A DNA stretch of 57,860 nucleotides from an uncultured Bacteroidales bacterium (GCA_900317285.1 ONGA01000013.1:1-57860); one strand, 5' to 3'. Shown: positions 8,350 to 17,051, counted from the stretch's first letter. Notes: generated by a model not told the origin, from the letters alone. A program made the numbers and translations.

Positions 8350-8429
8350 AGTTTGTTTCACGGTATTGAAATTTATTGAACGTTTGATTTATTGCGATTT
8401 ACAAGCCCAGAGCCCCTCATAACACCATG

Positions 8430-8437
8430 CAAATATA
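8430..8437 (-). promoter_or_regulatory. Promoter of the FISUMP lipoprotein gene
   Basis: TATATTTG on the minus strand followed by CA matches the -7 consensus. No convincing TTG at -33 is visible. Confidence 0.6.
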
Positions 8438-8457
8438 CGAAAAAGGAAATACACTGA

Positions 8458-9372
8458 CTACTCCTCCTTTGCATACATTTCGCACATTTGGGATATTTTT
8501 TCCTTTACGGTATCTCTTAAACCAACCGGAGATAATACCTCGACTGAATCGCCATAAGACAGTATTTCTTGAATAAAATCAGAGGTGGGTCGAATGGACA
8601 AACAAAACAAGCTATATTCATCGGTTCTCTTTACTTCTTTTTGAGAAATGTGTAACGGCAGCGAGCGCAAGTAATTAGCTCTTGAAGGAGTCGCTTTAAG
8701 TTTGACTATTTCTACTGGAATGGATTTATCGACATACACACCATAAGCGCCAGAAAAGAAATCCCCTGCGTCATAGTCATGGGGTAAAACAAAAGATTCC
8801 TCCTCTAACTCTACGTTTGTCATTCGGTCGATGGAATATATCCTTTCTTTCTTGTTTCCACAATAGCCAACAACATACCACCGACGCTTGAAAAGTTTTA
8901 TACAAAGAGGGATGAAAGCCGCATAATGAATTACGTCGTTAGTCCAGAATGGCGAGTAATCAAACCGGGCCTTCCTATTTTCATGAATGGCAGTTAGCCA
9001 TGTGGGGAGTGATTGTTCTGCTGATGGAATTTCTTCAAGTAAAATCCGTTCACATATCTTCTTGTTTTGTACTAAGACGTTGTTTACAGACACCGACGAT
9101 AAAAGCCATTGACGGAATCGCGACATACCCTTTATTTCGTCCTCATCCGCTATGTAATAACGATAGCCATCAGTATCGCAACAGATTTCAATGCCGAAGA
9201 TTTCTTCAATATCCTTTCTGTGATTGTGAAAAGTTCTGATATTGTACGAAGAACCGCCTGATATTGCATCTGCATATTGGTACTTTCGACAAATCTCTTC
9301 AAATGTTATTCCTTCGCTTCCAGCACGACTAACCGTGTCTATCAACCATACGTATTTGTTTAGGATGCTCAT
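8458..9372 (-). CDS. WYL-domain transcriptional regulator
   Basis: The ATG at 9372 lies just downstream of a clear promoter and yields 304 residues; the longer reading to 9534 crosses that promoter. The N-terminal 70 residues look like a winged helix (LIDTVSRAGSEGITFEEICRKY). The middle carries a WYL-like core (ARFDYSPFW, then PLCIKLFKRRWYVVGYC and RIYSIDRM near residues 165-215). A C-terminal extension follows, as in PafC/BrxR-type regulators. WYL regulators often repress defence operons and respond to nucleic acid or nucleotide ligands. It diverges from the 9466-11432 operon, with both promoters inside a 93-base gap, which suggests it controls that operon. It is AT-rich compared with the flanks. 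Confidence 0.82.
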   Translation of the reverse strand: MSILNKYVWLIDTVSRAGSEGITFEEICRKYQYADAISGGSSYNIRTFHNHRKDIEEIFGIEICCDTDGYRYYIADEDEIKGMSRFRQWLLSSVSVNNVLVQNKKICERILLEEIPSAEQSLPTWLTAIHENRKARFDYSPFWTNDVIHYAAFIPLCIKLFKRRWYVVGYCGNKKERIYSIDRMTNVELEEESFVLPHDYDAGDFFSGAYGVYVDKSIPVEIVKLKATPSRANYLRSLPLHISQKEVKRTDEYSLFCLSIRPTSDFIQEILSYGDSVEVLSPVGLRDTVKEKISQMCEMYAKEE

Positions 9373-9387
9373 GCAAAATATTTTTTG

Positions 9388-9395
9388 CAAAGATA
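9388..9395 (-). promoter_or_regulatory. Promoter of the WYL regulator
   Basis: TATCTTTG followed by CA on the minus strand, 15 bases before the ATG. It lies back to back with the plus-strand promoter at 9439-9446. Confidence 0.75.
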
Positions 9396-9438
9396 CGAAA
9401 AAAAATACCCTATGAATCATTTTTTCACACCTCTTTAG

Positions 9439-9446
9439 TATATTTG
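9439..9446 (+). promoter_or_regulatory. Promoter of the cassette operon
   Basis: TATATTTG followed by CA, 19 bases before the ATG at 9466. The 43 bases between the two divergent -7 elements would hold any shared operator; I see no obvious long palindrome there. Confidence 0.75.
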
Positions 9447-9465
9447 CATTAAATAAAAACAAGAC

Positions 9466-9771
9466 ATGGAAAAGAAAAACATCAAACAAAGTACTGACAC
9501 AGAGCACATAAGCGAGTTTGTCAGAAAAATCCAAAACGGGGAAATACCATTCGTTGTGTCAAAGACACCTGCAAGAAACAAGTATCATAAGTATGGTTCG
9601 CTTAAAACACTGGACAAATTGGTTGACTCCCCAGACCTTGAGGACAGAATTAAGGCTGCGAAGATGGGATATGGACTTGAGAAATTGATGGACGACAATG
9701 ATGATCGTGTGTTGAATGCTGTCTGGGAATATACTAAACCTCAGGATGAAGAATCTGAGAGTGAGCAGTAA
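9466..9771 (+). CDS. Small acidic protein with a HEAT-like C-terminal helix pair
   Basis: This 101-residue protein is not recognised as a whole. It has no signal peptide or membrane segment. Residues about 45-85 (SPDLEDRIKAAKMGYGLEKL then DDNDDRVLNAVWEY) fit the pattern of one variant HEAT/leucine-rich repeat unit, which usually mediates protein contacts. The last ten residues are strongly acidic (DEESESEQ). It is the first gene downstream of the promoter divergent to the WYL regulator and precedes the nuclease-like gene by 42 bases that contain a second promoter. A regulatory or antitoxin-like role for the nuclease is possible but unsupported. Confidence 0.6.
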   Translation: MEKKNIKQSTDTEHISEFVRKIQNGEIPFVVSKTPARNKYHKYGSLKTLDKLVDSPDLEDRIKAAKMGYGLEKLMDDNDDRVLNAVWEYTKPQDEESESEQ

Positions 9772-9803
9772 CGGAAAACAAGAACTGATTATTAAAAAAA
9801 ATG

Positions 9804-9811
9804 TATCTTTG
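9804..9811 (+). promoter_or_regulatory. Internal promoter just upstream of the nuclease-like gene
   Basis: TATCTTTG followed by CA lies only two bases before the ATG at 9814. If used, transcription would begin at or next to the start codon, giving a leaderless message. No good TTG at -33. Confidence 0.5.
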
Positions 9812-9813
9812 CA

Positions 9814-10815
9814 ATGGGAAAAGACAATAATAAATATAGTGAAATAGACGCTGAAGTCAAACCATTATTAAATAATAGTATGGATATAATTAAAGAAAAG
9901 CAACGGGTTTGGGCCATACGCAACGGGAAAAAGTTGCGAAATGACTATGATTTATACATAACCAATGTTGAAGATAATATTTTCAATGGTCTATCCCAAA
10001 AAACAAGAAAAGAATTCGATGATGCAAGGGGTGGTGAACTTAAAGATATTGAAAAGCATCCCGCAAAAATGTCTGCCCTACTCTCTTCATCGGCGTTGTG
10101 TGTAAATATTTTCCAATATTTTCAAGACAAATCGAAAGAATTGAAGTTGCTTTTGTTAAGAGAATGCAAACTGGTACGTAATGACTACAATTGTGACGAT
10201 GTTATCATCAAGTTTGAATGCACAGATTATCCAATTTGCTCTGGTAAAGAAATAATTGCCACGCCTAACATTGATATAGTTATTATAACTATCAAAAACA
10301 ATGAAGAGGATAAGATATTCGCCATTGAAAGCAAGTTCACTGAACCTTATAAAAAGTCTCATCATTATTTCCTGAACGAGAAATACTATAAAGATGGACA
10401 AAACGCGCCATATTGGAAATCGATGGGAGACCTGTACGAGAAACTTGGAATTGAATATGCAGAAAAAAAGGAATACAAGAACAAAAATGATATTCTGCAT
10501 GGAAAAGAAATAGATGAACTCAAAAGATATAAATATCTTAACGCATTACAACTGATAAAACACCTTATGGGTGTCCGGTGTAAATGGAGAAACAAAAGCC
10601 AAATCAAGTTGGTTTATTTTTTCTATGATTCTTTGGGACAAGAAGGAAATATCCATCGCACCGAAATATCGAAATTCAATACCTTTATTGAAAAAGCAAC
10701 TGGTGTTGGCTTCAATTATATTTCTTACCAAGAACTCATTTGTAATCTAACGAAAGCCTTACCTTATAACGAGCATAAAGAATATATAGATTATATTACG
10801 GAAAGGTATTTATAA
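9814..10815 (+). CDS. PD-(D/E)XK nuclease-like protein, putative restriction endonuclease
   Basis: This 333-residue soluble protein has a candidate PD-(D/E)XK active site: D154 in PNIDIVI, then E172 and K174 in FAIESKF, on two predicted strands. The rest (ALQLIKHLMGVR near residues 245-257, LVYFFYDS, EISKFNTFIEKA and YQELI) resembles, from memory, proteins labelled PGN_0703-type putative restriction endonucleases. No methyltransferase or specificity gene is next to it, so if it is a restriction enzyme it acts without a linked modification gene, or it is the effector of a different defence mechanism. Codon use is AT-rich. It is followed after five bases by the phosphoesterase gene. Confidence 0.65.
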   Translation: MGKDNNKYSEIDAEVKPLLNNSMDIIKEKQRVWAIRNGKKLRNDYDLYITNVEDNIFNGLSQKTRKEFDDARGGELKDIEKHPAKMSALLSSSALCVNIFQYFQDKSKELKLLLLRECKLVRNDYNCDDVIIKFECTDYPICSGKEIIATPNIDIVIITIKNNEEDKIFAIESKFTEPYKKSHHYFLNEKYYKDGQNAPYWKSMGDLYEKLGIEYAEKKEYKNKNDILHGKEIDELKRYKYLNALQLIKHLMGVRCKWRNKSQIKLVYFFYDSLGQEGNIHRTEISKFNTFIEKATGVGFNYISYQELICNLTKALPYNEHKEYIDYITERYL

Positions 10816-10820
10816 TAAGC

Positions 10821-11432
10821 GTGGAAGTTTGCACATTGAAGATATTGCACATTTCGGACACTCATGGTAAGCACCGTGAACTAAATACATTGCCAACAGC
10901 AGACGTACTTGTTCATAGTGGGGACTTTACGATGGGTGGCAGCGATAGTGAGGCTTTGGACTTCCTGGAATGGTTGTGCATCCTTCCATATAATCACAAG
11001 ATATTCATTGCCGGAAACCACGACGACTGCATGATGGACGCGACACTAGAGGGCTTGCCAGATGGGGTTCATTATCTTGCTGACAGTGGGGTATGTATTG
11101 ACGGCGTATATTTCTACGGCATGCCTATGTTTTGTGGCGTTGCAAATGGTAAAATGCAAGAAATAGAACGATGTGGAGATATTCCGAATAAGGTGGATGT
11201 TCTGATAACCCACCGCCCTCCATTTGGCATTTTGGATGGTGACGAAAACAAACACTTCGGAAGTGCCTCTTTACTTCATAAAATCATTGACATTCAACCT
11301 CACGTACATCTATTTGGGCATGCTCACAAAGGATACGGAATGAAGGAATGGAAAAAAATTATTTTCAGTAATGCCAGTGTGGTTGATGAAAATTATAACA
11401 TCACAAATGCGGCGAAGTTGATAAGTTACTGA
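10821..11432 (+). CDS. Calcineurin-like metallophosphoesterase
   Basis: This roughly 200-residue protein has all metallophosphoesterase motifs in order: DTHGKH (from residue 13), GDF, GNHDD, THRPPFG and GHAHKGYG. Such enzymes hydrolyse phosphodiesters in nucleotides or nucleic acids using two metals; small single-domain members of this type are often called YfcE/UPF0046-like. The start is uncertain: GTG at 10821 (used here) or TTG at 10836, with no ATG before the first motif. It sits five bases after the nuclease-like gene, so the two are very likely coupled. Inside a putative defence cassette it might trim nucleic acids or degrade a signal nucleotide, which is inference only. Confidence 0.85.
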   Translation: MEVCTLKILHISDTHGKHRELNTLPTADVLVHSGDFTMGGSDSEALDFLEWLCILPYNHKIFIAGNHDDCMMDATLEGLPDGVHYLADSGVCIDGVYFYGMPMFCGVANGKMQEIERCGDIPNKVDVLITHRPPFGILDGDENKHFGSASLLHKIIDIQPHVHLFGHAHKGYGMKEWKKIIFSNASVVDENYNITNAAKLISY

Positions 11433-11475
11433 TTTTTTTTTCCTTGCAGCAAATTTTCACTAGAGATGAGGGGAA

Positions 11476-11502
11476 GGATTGCGAGCGTGAAGCTCGCGAT
11501 CC
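11476..11502. repeat. REP-like hairpin
   Basis: An 11-bp stem (11476-11486 with 11492-11502, one G-T wobble) around GTGAA. It has no T-run and looks like a stand-alone palindromic module beside the larger structure at 11518-11654. Confidence 0.8.
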
Positions 11503-11517
11503 TAGAGGGAGGGACTT

Positions 11518-11649
11518 TACCAAAATCAAAAGTGAGCACCGCTTTGCGGTTCTTATTTTTTTATACACATACCACAGCCTGAAAGCGAGCTTTCGCCGTG
11601 GTATGTGTATAAAAAAAAGCAGGACTGGCGTCCTGCTCACTTTTGATTT

Positions 11650-11654
<5 letters not shown>
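11518..11654. repeat. Nested inverted-repeat structure abutting tRNA-fMet
   Basis: Two pairs of perfect 20-bp arms are nested: outer arms 11518-11537 and 11635-11654, inner arms 11556-11575 and 11598-11617. Small private hairpins sit between the arms: ACCGC/GCGGT on the left, GAAAGC/GCTTTC at the centre and AGCAGGAC/GTCCTGCT on the right. The right outer arm runs into the 3' end of tRNA-fMet (TGGTA). Runs of seven T follow the left small hairpin on the plus strand and the right one on the minus strand, so it can end transcription from both sides. Confidence 0.9.
11611..11637 (-). terminator. Terminator of tRNA-fMet
   Basis: On the minus strand AGCAGGAC-loop-GTCCTGCT is followed by TTTTTTT. 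It begins 12 bases after the tRNA CCA end and is part of the larger inverted repeat. Confidence 0.75.
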
Positions 11655-11724
<70 letters not shown>

Positions 11725-11792
11725 CTCTCTTAAATTGAAATTTGAGAATTTAAAACTGAAAATTTTGTCTTCTCTCGTTTCAAAACCGGGTG

Positions 11793-11823
11793 CAAAAGTA
11801 CGAACTTTTCCCGAAATGACCAA
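11793..11823 (-). promoter_or_regulatory. Promoter of tRNA-fMet
   Basis: On the minus strand TTG (11823-11821), 20 bases, TACTTTTG (11800-11793). The 5' leader would be about 65 bases. Confidence 0.7.
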
Positions 11824-11844
11824 ATTTTTCTTGTTTTTTATTTG

Positions 11845-13668
11845 CTATTGTTTGATTATATGCTTGTTAAATACACCCACATCGGTCTTCACACGGAGGG
11901 TGTAGGTACCTGCAGGGAGCCCTTCGAGCGAGATTTTGAGGTCGCCGGAGAGGGTCGTCTTGGGGTTGTCGTCGCGAAGGACGGTACGACCCAACGCATC
12001 GACGAGCAGGAGCTGCGTGGCAGAGAGGCCGGAGAGGGAGAGCTGCACGTCGCCAACGGTGGGGTTGGGACTGAGGGTGACGGGGTCGGCGGCATCGTCG
12101 AGGTCGCGGATGCCGGCAAGGTTGCTGGCGGTGGTGTCCTGCCAGATGGCGAAGAAGGTCCAGTTGCGGTCGACATAGGCAATGGAGCCGGGCTGATAGA
12201 TGGTGTCGAGACCCTCGCTGTTACGGCACCAGCCAAGGAAGATGCAGTTTTTCTTGGTGAAGGTGCACTGGGGCATTTCAACGCCGTCGCGCGAACAGTA
12301 GGTCTTGGTGTACATGAGTCCGCTGCCGCTGTTGGGGTTGAGGTAGATATAGTTGTTGGAGATGGTCTTGAGATGGAGGCGGCAGACGGTGTCGAGGTGC
12401 TGGAGGAGGGTGTCGTAGGTGCCGCCGGGGAGGGTGTAGTCGAAGAAGGTATACTCGGTGTTGAGGCGGCAGATGGTGTCGTAGTAGTCGACGGTGTCGA
12501 ATGTTTCGGGGATGGGTTTAATGTTGAAGAGGGCGCCCTGGTTGTAGTTGAAGGTGTAGGTGGCATTGCCGCCCGCGCCACCGGAACCCGGGGCGAGGTT
12601 GTTGACGGTGTAGTAGCCGTCGCCGCTGCCGCTCCAACCCCAGTTGAAGTGGTAGTAGCCGGTGCCGGAGGCGCCGTCGAGGACGAAGGCGTGGCCGCCC
12701 TCACGGTCGTAGCCGTAGTAGAGGATGGGGCGACGTGCCGCCATCTCGGTGTCGATGTAGGCAGTCCACTCGGCTTCGGAGGAGAGGTTGTCGCGGGTGA
12801 CGGAGAAGATGGAGGTGTCGTATTTGAAGTACTGGACGAAAGCGTTCTCGGCGCAGGGGGACTCGGGACCGTACCAGGCGGCTGTGAAAGCGCCGCTGGA
12901 GGCGCCATAGTCCATGTCCACGGCGACGCCGCAATGGTAGGAGATGGTGGCGAGGGCGGCAGTCTGTTCGGAGGTGGCGGCCATGCGGACACGGTTGGGC
13001 ATGCGCGACCAGTGGTAGGTGGTGTTGGCGAAGTCGGCGGAGAGGGTGCCGTAGTTTTCGTGGGTATAGGAGTGGGAGCCGGTGCCGCAGGAGGGGTGAC
13101 CCCAGAATTTCATGATTTGCGCCATTGCAGTGGCGACGCATCCCACGACGGTGCGGAAGCGACCTTCCTGGTCGTAGGGGCAGAGGTTGTTGTAGGGAGA
13201 GCCCTGGTCCCAGGTGGTGGAGAGAAGCGGGCCGATGGTGTCGCTTGAGGTGGAGAAGAGCGGAGTACCGGGGGTGGCGAGGGCCTGCCAGGCGCTGGCG
13301 ACGGCGGGAGAGGTCTCCCCCACCTCGGCGGCTGCGGCGACCTGCGCATCATAGCCACGGAGCCAATAGCGGAGCTCGCTGTTGAGCTGCTTGGACAGGG
13401 GGGCGTCGAAGGCGTAGCCGAGGATGGGCTGGACACAGTCGTCGGCGGGGAGGATAACGAAGCCGGCCTCGCCGTTGACGAAGAGGTAGAGATGCTGCAG
13501 CTCGTCGACCATCAACTCGTCGAGCCATTCGACAGGCTTGACGTTGCTCGGGCGATGGCTGTTCCAGAAATGGATGGCGGCATTGCGGGCGGTGTTGACG
13601 CCGACGGGTGCCGCGAAAGCGGAGGAGAGGAACAATATTGCCGAAAGGATGGCGATTGATTTTTTCAT
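11845..13668 (-). CDS. Secreted C10-family cysteine peptidase with T9SS-type C-terminal domain
   Basis: This 607-residue protein is a streptopain/interpain-like peptidase. It starts with a signal peptide (ending near AFAAP), then a propeptide of about 130 residues with the Spi-like FVILPADD segment. The catalytic domain carries C177 (GCVATAMAQIMKFW) and H326 (GGHAFVLDGA), followed by HFNWGWSGSGDGYY. After it come an InlB/Listeria-Bacteroides-type repeat (CIFLGWCRNSEG to WTFFAIW) and a C-terminal sorting domain with SPNPTVGDVQL, LVDALGRTV and LPAGTYTLRV, as expected for type IX secretion. It probably degrades proteins outside the cell. It is the last gene of a minus-strand run with dsbD, 20 bases away. 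Confidence 0.92.
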   Translation of the reverse strand: MKKSIAILSAILFLSSAFAAPVGVNTARNAAIHFWNSHRPSNVKPVEWLDELMVDELQHLYLFVNGEAGFVILPADDCVQPILGYAFDAPLSKQLNSELRYWLRGYDAQVAAAAEVGETSPAVASAWQALATPGTPLFSTSSDTIGPLLSTTWDQGSPYNNLCPYDQEGRFRTVVGCVATAMAQIMKFWGHPSCGTGSHSYTHENYGTLSADFANTTYHWSRMPNRVRMAATSEQTAALATISYHCGVAVDMDYGASSGAFTAAWYGPESPCAENAFVQYFKYDTSIFSVTRDNLSSEAEWTAYIDTEMAARRPILYYGYDREGGHAFVLDGASGTGYYHFNWGWSGSGDGYYTVNNLAPGSGGAGGNATYTFNYNQGALFNIKPIPETFDTVDYYDTICRLNTEYTFFDYTLPGGTYDTLLQHLDTVCRLHLKTISNNYIYLNPNSGSGLMYTKTYCSRDGVEMPQCTFTKKNCIFLGWCRNSEGLDTIYQPGSIAYVDRNWTFFAIWQDTTASNLAGIRDLDDAADPVTLSPNPTVGDVQLSLSGLSATQLLLVDALGRTVLRDDNPKTTLSGDLKISLEGLPAGTYTLRVKTDVGVFNKHIIKQ

Positions 13669-13688
13669 TTTTTAATCCTGTGGGGTTT

Positions 13689-15752
13689 TTATCTGTTGAA
13701 ATTTGCTTTTCCTTCGTTGAGCCAGTCGATGAACTGCTGCACGTCGCGGTCGTACTTGTAGTTCTCGGCGGTGAGCACGCGGCCGTCGGCGTCGATGACG
13801 ACGTAGTAGGGCTGGGCGTTCATGTCGAAGGCCGTCTTCTCGAAGTTGAGGTTGCGACGGCCGAGGGTCTTGATGGTACGACCCTTGTCGTCGACGACCC
13901 ACTCGCTCTCGGGCAGTTCGATAGTGTTGGCGTCGCAGTAGAGGGAGACCATGACGTAGTCGTTGTTAAGGATGCGTTTCACCTCGGGGTCGCTCCACAC
14001 GTAGTGTTCCATCTCACGGCAGTTGGCGCAGGTTTTGCCGGTGAAGTCGATGAAGATGGGTTTGCCCTGCTGGCGGGCGAAGGCTTTTGCCTCGTCGAGG
14101 TCGAAGAAGGCCTCGAATCCCAGGGGCATGTGGAGCTGGTCGGTGTACTTGCGGTCGGCGGGGAGTTTGCCCACCTGTGCGGTGCCGACGGATGCCGAGG
14201 GCTGGTTTTCGACGACTATTTTCTCGATGTTGAAGTCCTGGGTCTCCATGGGGGGGACGAAGCCGGAGATGCCCTTGAGGGGGGCGCCCCAGAGACCGGG
14301 AATCATGTAGACCACGAAGGAGAGGTCGAGGATGGCGAGAAGGAGGCGGCCGGTGCCGAGGTGTTCGACGGGGTCGTCGCCCTTGAAACGCAGTTTGCCG
14401 AGGAGGTAGAAACCGAGGAGGGCGAAGATGACAATCCAGAGGGCGAGGTAGATTTCGCGGTCGAGGAGACCCCAGCCGCAGTAGAGGTCGGCCTGCTGGA
14501 GGAACTTGAGTCCGAACGCCAGTTCGAGGAAGGCGAAGACGACCTTGACGGTGTTGAGCCAGGAGCCCGATTTCATGTTCTTGAGGAACTGGGGGAACAT
14601 GGCGAGGAGGGTGAAAGGCGCGGCAAAACCGATGCCAAAGCCCAGCATGGTGACGAGGGAGACCCAGCGGTCGGTGGAGCTGGTGGTGAGACCCACGAGG
14701 GCAGCGCCGAGGATAGGACCGGTGCAACTGAAGGAGACCAGCACGGTGGTCAGCGCGATGAAGAAGGGGGCGAGGAGACCGCCCTTGTCGGCCTGCTCGT
14801 CGCTGGAGTTGATCCACTTCTCAGGCATCTTGATTTCAAAGAGGCCGAAGAAACTGAGGGCGAAGGTGAAGAAGATGCAGAAGAAGAGGAGGTTGGGAAT
14901 CCAGTGGGTACCCATGACGTAGAGCGACTCGGGACCGAGGATGAGCGCGAGGATGGCGCCCAGGACGGCGAAGAGGAAGACGATGCTAAGGCCGAAGAAC
15001 CATGCCTGACGGCGACCCTTGCGCTTGTTTTCGACGCCGCGCATGAAGAAGTTGACGGTCATGGGAATCATGGGGAAGACGCAGGGGGTGAACATGGTGA
15101 GGATGCCGCCGCCAAAGGCGAGGAGGAATATCACCAAGAGGCTCTGGTGCTTTTCTGCGTTACTCTCAGGCTCGCTCTCCGCGGCCACAGTATCTTGCGA
15201 ATCATCGCTGCTTTCGGCGGCTGTCACGCTGTCCTGTTGCTGTTCCACAGCTTCAGCTGCCGCTGCTTCTTTTGCTTCGACTTTGGCGCCAGGCACCGTG
15301 AAGGAGAAGTCGCGGTCCTCGGGGGCGATGCAGCTGCCGTCGTTGCAGAGCTGGTAGCTGAAGGTGCCCTTGACGGAGAAGTCCTTGCCGGAGAGGCGCT
15401 TCACTTTCTGACGGAAGACGACGGTGCCGCTGAAGGACTTGACGACGCAGCCAAAAATCTCGTCCATCTCCTCGTGGGGTTTGGGTTCCAGGACTTTGCC
15501 CACACGCTGGTAGTCGGGCGAGGCTGTGAATTCGAAGTTGATGGCGAGGGGGCCGTTGGGGTCGGTATGCTGCGAGTAGAGATGCCATCCGGCGTCGAGC
15601 TTGGCGGTGAACACCAGTTCGGCCTCGTCGGCGGAGGTCTCCTTGACGGAGAAGGACCATTTGACGGGGTCGAGTTGCTGGGCTTTGAGGGTCGTGAGTT
15701 GGGAACCGAGAATCAGGCTGAGGAAAAACAGCAATAAGGATTTCTTTTTCAT
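13689..15752 (-). CDS. dsbD: DsbD-family thiol:disulfide interchange protein
   Basis: This 687-residue inner-membrane protein passes electrons from cytosolic thioredoxin to periplasmic thiols. After a signal peptide there is an N-terminal DsbD alpha-like domain (residues about 30-160, GWHLYSQHTDPNGPL), an acidic/Ser-rich linker, and a block of about eight membrane segments (residues about 205-490) with GGILTMFTPCVFPMIPMTV and FSCTGPILGAALVG, whose cysteines form the membrane redox centre. The C-terminal thioredoxin-like domain has CANC (C575, C578). It is followed by the secreted cysteine peptidase, which suggests support of envelope thiol chemistry. Confidence 0.94.
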   Translation of the reverse strand: MKKKSLLLFFLSLILGSQLTTLKAQQLDPVKWSFSVKETSADEAELVFTAKLDAGWHLYSQHTDPNGPLAINFEFTASPDYQRVGKVLEPKPHEEMDEIFGCVVKSFSGTVVFRQKVKRLSGKDFSVKGTFSYQLCNDGSCIAPEDRDFSFTVPGAKVEAKEAAAAEAVEQQQDSVTAAESSDDSQDTVAAESEPESNAEKHQSLLVIFLLAFGGGILTMFTPCVFPMIPMTVNFFMRGVENKRKGRRQAWFFGLSIVFLFAVLGAILALILGPESLYVMGTHWIPNLLFFCIFFTFALSFFGLFEIKMPEKWINSSDEQADKGGLLAPFFIALTTVLVSFSCTGPILGAALVGLTTSSTDRWVSLVTMLGFGIGFAAPFTLLAMFPQFLKNMKSGSWLNTVKVVFAFLELAFGLKFLQQADLYCGWGLLDREIYLALWIVIFALLGFYLLGKLRFKGDDPVEHLGTGRLLLAILDLSFVVYMIPGLWGAPLKGISGFVPPMETQDFNIEKIVVENQPSASVGTAQVGKLPADRKYTDQLHMPLGFEAFFDLDEAKAFARQQGKPIFIDFTGKTCANCREMEHYVWSDPEVKRILNNDYVMVSLYCDANTIELPESEWVVDDKGRTIKTLGRRNLNFEKTAFDMNAQPYYVVIDADGRVLTAENYKYDRDVQQFIDWLNEGKANFNR

Positions 15753-15764
15753 GAGGGTGGGCCT

Positions 15765-17051
15765 TTAGTATTTCAGGTTGAATTTGATGCGTTTCTCGCC
15801 GCGATGGGTGGATACCACGACGGTATAGTTCCCCTTGGGCATGCGGTTGATTTTGATTTTCTGGTTGTTGGTATAGTTGTCGACCGTTTTGACGGTTTTG
15901 CCGTTGCTGTTGATGAAGGTGACGGTGGCGTAGGCACTTTCGATGGAGATGGTGATGTAGCCGTCGGCGAGGTGGGGGTTGATGTGCACATGCTCGTCGC
16001 TTGCCTGACGTTCGGAGTCGCGAGTCTGTTTGCCGCGGGCATTGTTCTGTGCGACAGTCTTCTCGGGCATCTGGAAGCCGGAGAGGCGCGCCAGGCCGCG
16101 GGTGTCGTTGCCGAACCAGATGTTGCCGTTGCCGTCGCTGACGACTTTGTAGATGTTGCCTTCGGGAATCTGGCTGTTGCGGGAGGTGAAGGTTTCCCAG
16201 CGGCTGACGCCGTCGAAGACGGCAGCACCCTGGCTGGTGGCAATCCAGAGGAGGCCGTTCTCGTCGATGGCGATGTCGTTGACCTGGTTGCTGGGGAGGG
16301 GGCTGTTGGAGGTGTTCCACACGCGCCAGTTGTCGCCGTCGTAGGAGACGAGGCCGGAGAGGGTGCCGAACCATTTGACATTGTCCTTGTCGATGGCGAC
16401 AGCGGGGACGATGTTGTCGGGGAGGCCTGAGTTGCCGGTGGTGTAGCTTATCCAGCGCTTGCCGTTGTAGAGGCTGATACCGGCGTTGGTGGTGATCCAC
16501 TTGCGGTTGGAGCGGTCGACGGCGATGTCGAGGATGAAGTCGCTGAGGAGGCCGCAATCGTCGGGGGTGTATTTTTCCCAGTCGTTGCCGTCGTAGGAGA
16601 TAAGGCCGCCGAGGGTGACGCCTATCCAGAGGACGCCGTCCTGGTCGATGACCATTTCTTTGACGAATTTCATTTTGAGGCGGCGGGTGACGTCGTTGTG
16701 CTCGGTCCAGTGGGTGCCGTCCCACTCGATGACGCCGTAGTCGTCGGTGCCAATCCAGAGGATGCCGCGCGGGTCGGTCATCAGGCAGTTGACGGATTGG
16801 TTTTCAAGCTTTTCGTTGAACATGGCGTAGTCGGTCCAGGAGAGCCCCTTGAGGCGGCAGAGACCTTGGTAGGTGCCCGCCCAGACGCCGTCGGCATCGG
16901 CGGAGATGGCGGAGATGTTGTTGCCGCAGATGTCGGAGTTGCGGACATCGAAGAGCACCCAGGAGCCGTTGTTCTGTGCAAATGATTCAGTTCCTATGAG
17001 ACCCAAGAGGCCGATGAGGGCGATGAGGGCGAGTGTTGATTTTCTTGTCAT
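15765..17051 (-). CDS. Exported beta-propeller protein (two-component regulator propeller repeats)
   Basis: This 428-residue protein has a signal peptide (ending near SFAQ) and about seven blades of the two-component-regulator propeller type, each ending in patterns such as GVLWIGVTLGGLISYDG, KWITTNAGISLYNG and LLWIATSQGAAVFDG. The last 75 residues (YITISIESAYATVTFINSNG, then MPKGNYTVVVSTHRGEKRIKF) resemble a short type IX sorting or DUF3244-like tail. No histidine kinase part is present, so it is a free propeller, not a hybrid sensor. The start overlaps the upstream gene's stop by four bases, indicating coupling. The ligand is unknown. Confidence 0.82.
   Translation of the reverse strand: MTRKSTLALIALIGLLGLIGTESFAQNNGSWVLFDVRNSDICGNNISAISADADGVWAGTYQGLCRLKGLSWTDYAMFNEKLENQSVNCLMTDPRGILWIGTDDYGVIEWDGTHWTEHNDVTRRLKMKFVKEMVIDQDGVLWIGVTLGGLISYDGNDWEKYTPDDCGLLSDFILDIAVDRSNRKWITTNAGISLYNGKRWISYTTGNSGLPDNIVPAVAIDKDNVKWFGTLSGLVSYDGDNWRVWNTSNSPLPSNQVNDIAIDENGLLWIATSQGAAVFDGVSRWETFTSRNSQIPEGNIYKVVSDGNGNIWFGNDTRGLARLSGFQMPEKTVAQNNARGKQTRDSERQASDEHVHINPHLADGYITISIESAYATVTFINSNGKTVKTVDNYTNNQKIKINRMPKGNYTVVVSTHRGEKRIKFNLKY

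Noticed and set aside
11842-13248. Long open frame (468 codons) on the plus strand
   Set aside because: It is the shadow of the C10 peptidase gene on the minus strand; Gly/Val/Glu-rich composition without family motifs is typical of antisense frames in GC-rich genes.
13608-15737. 709-codon plus-strand open frame
   Set aside because: Antisense to dsbD, whose domains and CANC motif are unambiguous.
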